Of a DNA stretch of 7,280 nt, positions 1-4,605 are shown in pieces. The position numbers and the translations under genes were made by a program. Source of the stretch: Gammaproteobacteria bacterium (GTDB taxonomy: Bacteria; Pseudomonadota; Gammaproteobacteria; Eutrophobiales; Eutrophobiaceae); contig JACQHV010000060.1 of assembly GCA_016198885.1 (NCBI GenBank), forward strand, positions 1 to 7,280. The letters run 5' to 3'. The stretch's first letter is position 1. Every line of letters starts with the position of its first letter. Below the pieces are notes generated by a model. That model saw only the letters and a program-made list of their open reading frames with translations, had not been told where the DNA came from and did not search any database.

Positions 1-275
1 CGCCAGGTGTTGTCGAGTAACTGCAGGGCGCCACCCAATGTCCAGATCAGCAAAAAGGTTATGCTGAGAATCAGTTCAAATAAACCCGCCTTCACTTTGG
101 CCTGTGTATAGTCTGCGGCCTTTTGATGGTCTTTGAGTGGTATCTTTCCGGTAAAGGCTTCCGGGACAGCATTACGGTTTTTGCGGATATGTACAATATG
201 CCGTTGAGTGAGCACCCATTGAATGGAAATGCACAAAATTATGGCAAGAAGGATAATCCAGGTGAATTCATTCAT
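1..275 (-). CDS. M48 family (Ste24/CAAX protease-like) membrane metallopeptidase, N-terminal part only
   Basis: The minus strand is open from an ATG at 275-273 to the left edge, giving 91 codons without a stop; the rest of the gene, including the zinc-binding HEXXH domain, lies outside the window. The visible protein has a hydrophobic helix at about residues 3-22, a basic loop (TQRHIVHIRKNR), then the segment VPEAFTGKIPLKDHQKAADYTQAKVKAG at about 38-66 and a second hydrophobic helix at about 67-88. The HQKAADYT-x-AK segment with flanking helices is typical of the N-terminal multi-helix domain of bacterial Ste24-like M48 peptidases, which are inner-membrane zinc proteases. Such a gene next to orn is a common proteobacterial arrangement. 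No clear Shine-Dalgarno sequence precedes the ATG. Family assignment is strong, but the substrate is unknown and catalytic residues cannot be checked here. Confidence 0.85.
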   Translation of the reverse strand, partial: MNEFTWIILLAIILCISIQWVLTQRHIVHIRKNRNAVPEAFTGKIPLKDHQKAADYTQAKVKAGLFELILSITFLLIWTLGGALQLLDNTW

Positions 276-380
276 ATTATTTAATGTGTCAAAGTATTTA
301 TGATGTGCATTTCGCTTACTCTATCAGATACTCCATATTATGGTTAGAATGGCATCTGCAAAAATAAAACAGGCATATCT
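276..380. promoter_or_regulatory. Divergent spacer between the M48 peptidase gene and orn; promoter region
   Basis: The two genes are transcribed away from each other, so at least one promoter per direction is expected in or near these 105 bases. Towards orn, the best -10-like hexamers are TATTAT (336-341) and TAGAAT (345-350), each 5 of 6 to consensus, but neither has a convincing -35 box at 16-18 bases. A short AGG at 371-373 lies seven bases before the orn ATG and is a weak ribosome binding site. The location is inferred from gene layout; the exact promoters are not resolved. Confidence 0.35.
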
Positions 381-917
381 ATGATTCAATCACCAGACAA
401 TTTAATCTGGCTTGACCTTGAGATGACCGGTCTTGATACTGACAATGATTATATCATTGAGATTGCAACAATCATTACTGACAATCAGCTGAATATTCTT
501 GAAGAAGGTCCGGTGATTGCTATTCATCAGGATGACGCAATATTGCAGGCCATGGATGAATGGAACACAAAGCAACATGCCAAATCAGGCCTCATTGATC
601 GTGTTCGTAACAGCCGGTATACCACTGCCGATGCTGAACGTATGACATTGACATTTGTCGAGAAGTTCGTTCCCGCTAAAACATCACCGATGTGTGGAAA
701 CAGTATCTGCCAGGATCGACGTTTTCTGCACCGTCTTATGCCGCAACTTGAACAGTATTTTCACTATCGCAATCTGGACGTGAGTACAGTCAAGGAACTG
801 GTGAAACGCTGGTATCCCGAAAAGGAACAGTATGAAAAGGAATCGACCCACATCGCATTGGAAGACGTCCGGAATTCCATTAATGAACTCAGGTTTTATC
901 AGGAAAAATACATTTAA
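381..917 (+). CDS. orn: Oligoribonuclease (DEDDh 3'-5' exonuclease)
   Basis: Orn degrades RNA fragments of two to a few nucleotides to mononucleotides in the cytoplasm, completing mRNA decay; in many bacteria it also cleaves pGpG, the breakdown intermediate of cyclic di-GMP. The 178-residue protein has the usual family length (E. coli 181). All five DEDDh residues are visible: D12 and E14 in WLDLEMTGL, D112 in GNSICQDRRFL, and H157 and D162 in THIALEDV. FHYRNLDVSTVKEL (127-140) is also strongly conserved. C110 replaces the glycine seen in E. coli GNSIGQD, which is minor. The ATG at 381 gives the standard N-terminus, with a weak AGG seven bases upstream. It is the first gene of a tight run with nnr, 16 bases downstream, and tsaE. 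In E. coli and Pseudomonas queG lies close by; it is absent from this gap. Confidence 0.97.
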   Translation: MIQSPDNLIWLDLEMTGLDTDNDYIIEIATIITDNQLNILEEGPVIAIHQDDAILQAMDEWNTKQHAKSGLIDRVRNSRYTTADAERMTLTFVEKFVPAKTSPMCGNSICQDRRFLHRLMPQLEQYFHYRNLDVSTVKELVKRWYPEKEQYEKESTHIALEDVRNSINELRFYQEKYI

Positions 918-937
918 TGCCTAATGCCCTGCCGTGA
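917..937 (+). other. Six-codon mini-ORF bridging orn and nnr; possible translational coupling element
   Basis: The orn stop codon TAA (915-917) overlaps an ATG at 917-919 (TAATG). That reading frame encodes MPNALP and ends with TGA at 935-937, which overlaps the GTG start of nnr at 934-936 (GTGA). A ribosome finishing orn could restart on the mini-ORF and then end exactly on the nnr start. The nnr GTG has no recognisable Shine-Dalgarno sequence, which fits coupled re-initiation. The overlaps are directly visible; the function is inference and a chance arrangement is possible. Confidence 0.35.
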
Positions 938-2433
938 AATACGTCTCATCAGAACTCCCGGATAAACTCTATCGCACCGATCAAGTAAGGAAACTGGATC
1001 AGATTGCAATCAAGGATTGCAAAATACCCGGGACGGAATTAATGGAGCGTGCCGGAACTGCAGCTTATCAGGTCATGCGATCTACCTGGCCATACGCAAA
1101 AAAAATCACTGTAGTATGCGGCAATGGTAATAATGGTGGAGACGGTTATGTATTGGCGAAACTTGCACACGAGGCCGGCTGTAATGTGAGACTCCTGCAC
1201 ATTGACACATTGGAACGATTACAGGGTGAAGCGCGCCGGGCCGCCGATGCATTGATTGCGACGGGATTCAAACCTGAAACATATACAAAAGACAAACTGG
1301 ATAATGCCGATGTTCTGGTCGATGCACTGTTAGGTACGGGACTCGATCGGGAAGTCAGTGGTAAATTGAAAGCTGTGATTAATGACATCAATGCACAGGA
1401 TACTCCGGTATTGTCTATTGATATCCCATCAGGTCTGAATGCCGATACCGGACAGGTCATGGGTGTTGCTGTAAAGGCAGATCTCACCATCAGTTTTATC
1501 GGCCTCAAGCAGGGGCTCTTCACCGGCCAGGGCAGGGAATATGCAGGTGAAATAGTATTCAGTAATCTGGAGGTTCCGGAGAAGATTTATAAAGATATTA
1601 CACCTGCATCCCGGCGAATTGATCTGACTCTGTTATATTCCCTCTTCTCTGCAAGACCTCGCTCTGCACATAAAGGCCATTTCGGACATGTGCTGATCGT
1701 GGGTGGTGACTCGGGTTATACCGGTGCGGCGCGCATGGCAGGTGAAGCTGCAGCGCGGACTGGTGCGGGTCTGGTGAGTCTGGCAACACGCGCTGAACAC
1801 GCCGCTATCATCAGCATGGTCAGACCCGAGATCATGGCGCACGGTGTGGAATCATCGGGTCAACTTCTGCCGTTGCTGGAACGCGCCAATGTGGTAGCAA
1901 TCGGACCGGGATTGGGAAAATCACAATGGGCAGTGACACTATTAGCCATGGTACTGGAAAGTGATTTGCCCATCGTGGTGGATGCGGATGCCTTGAACCT
2001 GCTCGCCCAGGAGCCGACGTACAATGAACGGTGGATATTGACTCCCCATCCTGGTGAGGCGGCACGTTTGCTTGATTGTGATACTGCGGCGATTCAGGCA
2101 GACCGTTTTAATACGGCCCTGAAGTTACAGCGGCGCTATGGTGGAGTGATCGTTCTTAAAGGCAGTGGTACCGTGATTGTTGATCAGAACGGTGATGTCA
2201 GTGTTTGCAGTGCAGGTAATCCCGGCATGGCGAGTGGTGGCATGGGAGATGTCCTGACAGGCATTATTGCCGGGCTTGTTGCACAGGGCTTTGGATTGGG
2301 GGATGCAGCGAGGGTCGGCGTCTGTCTCCATGCCACGGCAGGTGATGAGGCCGCCAGGGAAGGTGAACGCGGTCTTATGGCCGGTGATCTGATGCCTGTG
2401 ATACGCCGTCTGGTAAATCCCGCCTCATCATGA
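934..2433 (+). CDS. nnr: Bifunctional NAD(P)H-hydrate epimerase / ADP-dependent NAD(P)H-hydrate dehydratase
   Basis: This enzyme repairs hydrated, inactive NADH and NADPH (NADHX, NADPHX). The N-terminal YjeF_N domain interconverts the R and S epimers, and the C-terminal ribokinase-like domain dehydrates the S form using ADP. The 499-residue length fits the fused form (E. coli 515). Epimerase motifs are GNGNNGGDGY (63-72), VDALLGTGL (129-137) and SIDIPSGLNADTG (161-173). Dehydratase motifs are HKGHFGHVLIVGG (246-258), IGPGLG (323-328), DADALNLL (350-357), LTPHPGEAARLL (369-380) and GMASGGMGDVLTG (431-443), whose GMGD aspartate (D439) is the likely catalytic base. The start is GTG: an in-frame TAA at 922-924 rules out a longer protein, and the next residues lead directly into the domain. 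No ribosome binding site is visible, and the gene overlaps tsaE by ATGA. Both domains look intact. Confidence 0.96.
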   Translation: MKYVSSELPDKLYRTDQVRKLDQIAIKDCKIPGTELMERAGTAAYQVMRSTWPYAKKITVVCGNGNNGGDGYVLAKLAHEAGCNVRLLHIDTLERLQGEARRAADALIATGFKPETYTKDKLDNADVLVDALLGTGLDREVSGKLKAVINDINAQDTPVLSIDIPSGLNADTGQVMGVAVKADLTISFIGLKQGLFTGQGREYAGEIVFSNLEVPEKIYKDITPASRRIDLTLLYSLFSARPRSAHKGHFGHVLIVGGDSGYTGAARMAGEAAARTGAGLVSLATRAEHAAIISMVRPEIMAHGVESSGQLLPLLERANVVAIGPGLGKSQWAVTLLAMVLESDLPIVVDADALNLLAQEPTYNERWILTPHPGEAARLLDCDTAAIQADRFNTALKLQRRYGGVIVLKGSGTVIVDQNGDVSVCSAGNPGMASGGMGDVLTGIIAGLVAQGFGLGDAARVGVCLHATAGDEAAREGERGLMAGDLMPVIRRLVNPASS

Positions 2434-2879
2434 AGATTGAGGTGCCCGATGCCGTGGCCATGGAAAAATTGGGAGGTAGTATTGCCCGGGATTGTCCCGC
2501 CGGGGCGAAATTATTTTTTCAGGGTGAACTGGGTGCCGGCAAGACCACCCTGGTCAGAGGGTTTCTCCGTGGCTTCGGATATACCGGTGTGGTCAAAAGT
2601 CCGACTTATACCCTGATTGAACCTTATGAGATTAACGGGAATGAAATCTATCATTTTGACTTCTATCGCCTGAATTCCCCTGAAGAACTGGAGGCCATCG
2701 GCCTGCGCGATTATTTTGATCAGGCCGGGATCTGCCTGGTTGAATGGCCGGAAAAGGCCGGCTCACGTCTGGGCAAACCTGATCTTTTGGTCCATATAGA
2801 GGGTCTGGAAGGGCACCGCCAGGTCTCACTTGAAGTACAGGGCCCGCTGGGCCATGCCATTATCAGAAACCTTCCGTAA
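2430..2879 (+). CDS. tsaE: tRNA threonylcarbamoyladenosine biosynthesis ATPase TsaE
   Basis: TsaE is the small P-loop ATPase that works with TsaB and TsaD to place the threonylcarbamoyl group on A37 of tRNAs reading ANN codons (t6A); TsaC supplies the activated donor. The 149-residue protein has normal length. Visible motifs are the Walker A loop GELGAGKTT (32-40, K38 and T39), the switch-like SPTYTLI (57-63), HFDFYRL (75-81) and the family signature LVEWPEKAG (103-111). The start ATG at 2430 overlaps the nnr stop as ATGA, and no separate Shine-Dalgarno sequence is evident, so translation is probably coupled to nnr. It ends the orn-nnr-tsaE run; a 162-base AT-rich spacer follows. The family call is firm from the motif set and the neighbourhood. 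Confidence 0.97.
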   Translation: MKIEVPDAVAMEKLGGSIARDCPAGAKLFFQGELGAGKTTLVRGFLRGFGYTGVVKSPTYTLIEPYEINGNEIYHFDFYRLNSPEELEAIGLRDYFDQAGICLVEWPEKAGSRLGKPDLLVHIEGLEGHRQVSLEVQGPLGHAIIRNLP

Positions 2880-2903
2880 GTATCCCTGACCCCCATTTAA
2901 AAT

Positions 2904-2919
2904 CCTGCATTTTTGTAGG
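2904..2919. other. Small inverted repeat after tsaE, weak hairpin
   Basis: CCTGCA (2904-2909) can pair with TGTAGG (2914-2919) across a TTTT loop, with one G-T wobble. It lies 24 bases after the tsaE stop, where an orn-nnr-tsaE transcript might end, but no T-run follows the 3' arm, so it is not a convincing intrinsic terminator. It could be a processing structure or chance. Confidence 0.3.
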
Positions 2920-2921
2920 GG

Positions 2922-2941
2922 TTAACCTATTATAAGGTTAA
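2922..2941. repeat. Perfect 7-bp inverted repeat TTAACCT-6-AGGTTAA in the tsaE-amiB spacer
   Basis: TTAACCT (2922-2928) and AGGTTAA (2935-2941) are exact reverse complements separated by ATTATA. The left arm sits within the 8-base palindrome GGTTAACC (2920-2927). It could be a dyad binding site for a regulator of amiB or a short hairpin in the read-through transcript. It is followed by an A-run rather than a T-run, so it does not look like a terminator for the plus strand. No known operator is recognised. Confidence 0.4.
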
Positions 2942-2976
2942 AAAACAGCAATATAAGTTGATTTTCTAAGAAAAAC

Positions 2977-3005
2977 TTGAAATTATTTAAATAACAGCTA
3001 ATAAA
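2977..3005 (+). promoter_or_regulatory. Possible sigma-70 promoter for amiB
   Basis: TTGAAA (2977-2982, 5 of 6 to the -35 consensus) is followed after 17 bases by AATAAA (3000-3005, 4 of 6 to the -10 consensus). An alternative pair is TTGATT (2958-2963) with AATTAT (2981-2986), also 17 bases apart. Bases from about 2941 to 3025 are very AT-rich, as often seen around promoters, and amiB starts at 3042. The A/T bias makes chance matches likely, so the exact boxes are uncertain. Confidence 0.3.
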
Positions 3006-3041
3006 TTATAGATAAACCTTAAAAAAGTCACGGTAAAGGTC

Positions 3042-4343
3042 ATGCGCAACTTTTTGGCCATAGTACTTTTCTTTTTGACCCTGAATGTCACAGCTGCCCC
3101 TGTGCACCTGCAGAATGTCCGCATTTGGGCGGCCCCGGACAATACGCGTATTGTGTTTGATGTCTCTGGCCCGGTCACCCATGGTCTGCAAACGCTGACT
3201 GATCCTTATCGGGTGGTCGTGGATATAAAAAATGCCCGTCTGCTCAGTGATCCGGCCCGGCCCAATGCAGCAGATAAGTATTTGCAAGGGTTACGCAGCG
3301 GCATGCTTAACGAGAATGACCTGCGTGTAGTACTTGACCTCAAACAACAGGTTGAAATCAAGAGTTTTCTGCTGCCACCCAATCAGCAATATGGGCACCG
3401 TCTTGTCATCGATCTTTATGATGAAGGCAAAAACATGCCAGTCCAGGCGACTCCTGACAACAGGCTGCCTGGTACACCACGCGATGTAATTATTGCGATT
3501 GACGCAGGGCATGGCGGTGATGATCCGGGTGCACGCGGGCCCAGCGGGGTTCATGAAAAGGATGTGGTGTTGCAGATCTCTAAAGTCATCGCCGATATGA
3601 TTAATAAGGAGCGGGGTATGCAGGCGGTGTTGATCCGGGAAGGAGATTATTTTCTTCCATTACGAAAGCGGATCAGCAAGGCGCGTGACAATAAGGCAGA
3701 TCTCTTTATTTCTGTCCATGCTGATGCATTCAAAGATCCACGGGTCAGCGGTTCATCAATCTATATTCTTTCAAATAAAGGCGCCAGTAGTGAGGCTGCA
3801 CGCTGGCTCGCGGAGCAGGAAAATGCCTCAGATCTGATCGGCGGTGTCAGTTTGGATGTCGATGATAATATCCTGAAGTCGGTTTTGCTTGATTTATCAC
3901 AAACAGCCAGTCTGGAAGCCAGTATTGATATCGCTGATCGTGTTCTCGTTGGTTTGAAAAAATTAGGCAAGATCCACACACGCCGGGTTCAGTCCGCTGG
4001 TTTCGCCGTGCTCAAATCACCCGACATCCCGTCAATACTGATCGAAACCGCCTATATTTCCAATCCTGCAGAAGAGAAAAATCTGCGTAACCGTGATCAT
4101 CAGTACAAGTTGGCAGAAGCTATCGTGAGCGGTCTACGTAGTTATTTTATCGAGCATGCACCAGAAGGGACGATTCTTGCCCTGGCTGAACGTAAGCATG
4201 TTATTGCACGTGGCGATACGTTATCCACGATCGCGCAGTACTATCGTGTCAGTATGCAGAGTCTGCGTGAACATAATGGTTTGAAGGGTGATCACATCCG
4301 CGTAGGTCAGATATTGTCCATCCCGAATGGAAGTGACGGTTAA
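3042..4343 (+). CDS. amiB: Periplasmic N-acetylmuramoyl-L-alanine amidase (AMIN + Amidase_3 + LysM)
   Basis: This zinc amidase cuts the bond between MurNAc and the stem peptide of peptidoglycan; family members split the septum during cell separation and are activated by LytM-type factors such as EnvC or NlpD. Residues 1-19 form a Sec signal peptide (MRN, hydrophobic core, VTAA cleavage area). An AMIN domain covers about 20-126, which in relatives directs septal localisation. The Amidase_3 domain covers about 148-370 with zinc ligands H157 (DAGHGG), E172 (HEKD) and H226 (SVHADA) and catalytic E335 (LIETAYISN). The stretch at about 250-315 corresponds to the autoinhibitory helix region. One LysM domain closes the protein (HVIARGDTLSTIAQYY to VGQILSIP, about 386-428). 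The AMIN-amidase linker is short (about 128-147), without the proline-rich segment of E. coli AmiB. The only SD-like sequence, AAAGG at 3035-3039, is very close to the ATG. AmiB versus AmiC naming rests on the neighbourhood. Confidence 0.95.
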   Translation: MRNFLAIVLFFLTLNVTAAPVHLQNVRIWAAPDNTRIVFDVSGPVTHGLQTLTDPYRVVVDIKNARLLSDPARPNAADKYLQGLRSGMLNENDLRVVLDLKQQVEIKSFLLPPNQQYGHRLVIDLYDEGKNMPVQATPDNRLPGTPRDVIIAIDAGHGGDDPGARGPSGVHEKDVVLQISKVIADMINKERGMQAVLIREGDYFLPLRKRISKARDNKADLFISVHADAFKDPRVSGSSIYILSNKGASSEAARWLAEQENASDLIGGVSLDVDDNILKSVLLDLSQTASLEASIDIADRVLVGLKKLGKIHTRRVQSAGFAVLKSPDIPSILIETAYISNPAEEKNLRNRDHQYKLAEAIVSGLRSYFIEHAPEGTILALAERKHVIARGDTLSTIAQYYRVSMQSLREHNGLKGDHIRVGQILSIPNGSDG

Positions 4344-4351
4344 CAGATTGA

Positions 4352-4370
4352 TGAAAAACCCTGTTTTTCA
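4352..4370 (+). terminator. Hairpin just after amiB; weak candidate terminator
   Basis: TGAAAAAC (4352-4359) pairs perfectly with GTTTTTCA (4363-4370) around a CCT loop, starting eight bases after the amiB stop. The 3' arm carries five T residues, but the stem is A/T-rich and no T-run follows it, so it is not a classical intrinsic terminator. Its position suggests a transcript end or an RNA-stabilising structure for amiB mRNA. Confidence 0.4.
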
Positions 4371-4383
4371 CCAACCTGTAGTC

Positions 4384-4425
4384 GGTACATGGAGGTACCA
4401 GCATTATTCAAGAACACCATGTGCC
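4384..4425 (+). other. Overlapping alternative stems in the amiB-mutL spacer
   Basis: GGTACATGG (4384-4392) can pair with CCATGTGCC (4417-4425) over nine positions with one T-G wobble. The same left segment, GGTAC (4384-4388), can instead pair with GTACC (4395-4399) around a six-base loop. The two pairings exclude each other, as in switching leader RNAs. The pairing potential is read from the sequence; that it is transcribed and folds this way is inference, and no known riboswitch class is recognised. Confidence 0.35.
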
Positions 4426-4436
4426 TGAACAAAGAA

Positions 4437-4466
4437 GAAAAGCAAAAATCATACTTTTTGCTTTTC
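4437..4466. terminator. 12-bp perfect A/U-rich hairpin; possible terminator or attenuator before mutL
   Basis: GAAAAGCAAAAA (4437-4448) and TTTTTGCTTTTC (4455-4466) are exact reverse complements around the loop TCATAC. The 3' arm is T-rich on both strands, but only three of twelve pairs are G-C and no free T-run follows, so efficiency as an intrinsic terminator is doubtful. It lies midway between amiB and mutL and may end amiB transcripts, or act as the output stem of the competing structure immediately upstream. Confidence 0.45.
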
Positions 4467-4478
4467 AGATTAAGGAGT

Positions 4479-4494
4479 GGCACAGGGAGGTGCC
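4479..4494. other. Small GC hairpin GGCAC-AGGGAG-GTGCC
   Basis: GGCAC (4479-4483) pairs with GTGCC (4490-4494); the loop AGGGAG is purine-rich and SD-like. GTGCC also occurs at 4421-4425, so the left arm could alternatively pair with that upstream segment. It is a further structural element of the mutL upstream region. Its function is unknown and it may be chance. Confidence 0.3.
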
Positions 4495-4585
4495 GCTAAC
4501 GGAGCTAAGGATGTAAAAAGTGCATGGATGGACTTGTTCAGCAAATTTCCGGTTTACTCCAGGCACGACTATCACCCTGAGCGGG

Positions 4586-4605
4586 GCTGCCGTATCATAG
4601 GCAGC
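4586..4605 (+). promoter_or_regulatory. GC-rich hairpin abutting the mutL start codon
   Basis: GCTGCC (4586-4591) and GGCAGC (4600-4605) are exact reverse complements around an eight-base loop, and the 3' arm ends directly before the ATG at 4606. The only SD-like bases for this start, AGG at 4599-4601, fall on the edge of the 3' arm, so the stem could mask ribosome entry. If mutL in fact starts further upstream, these bases would be coding and the hairpin incidental. Confidence 0.4.

Noticed and set aside
287..292. Perfect TTGACA on the minus strand before the M48 gene
   Set aside because: With a normal spacer its -10 box would fall inside the M48 coding region (about 265-270), and no TATAAT-like sequence is there.
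1146..1523. 125-codon open frame on the minus strand inside nnr
   Set aside because: It lies fully antisense to a strongly conserved coding region, has no recognisable domain, and its composition looks like a by-product of the sense codons.
3006..3287. 93-codon minus-strand open frame covering the amiB start and upstream spacer
   Set aside because: It overlaps the signal peptide and AMIN coding region, and has no recognisable motif or ribosome binding site.
4340..4420. 26-residue minus-strand ORF in the amiB-mutL spacer
   Set aside because: No ribosome binding site or recognisable feature; it mirrors the inverted repeats there and fits chance.
4419..4499. 26-residue plus-strand ORF running through the 12-bp hairpin, considered as an attenuation leader peptide
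   Set aside because: No Shine-Dalgarno sequence, no run of one regulatory amino acid, and no link to mutL control; kept only as a possibility within the leader finding.
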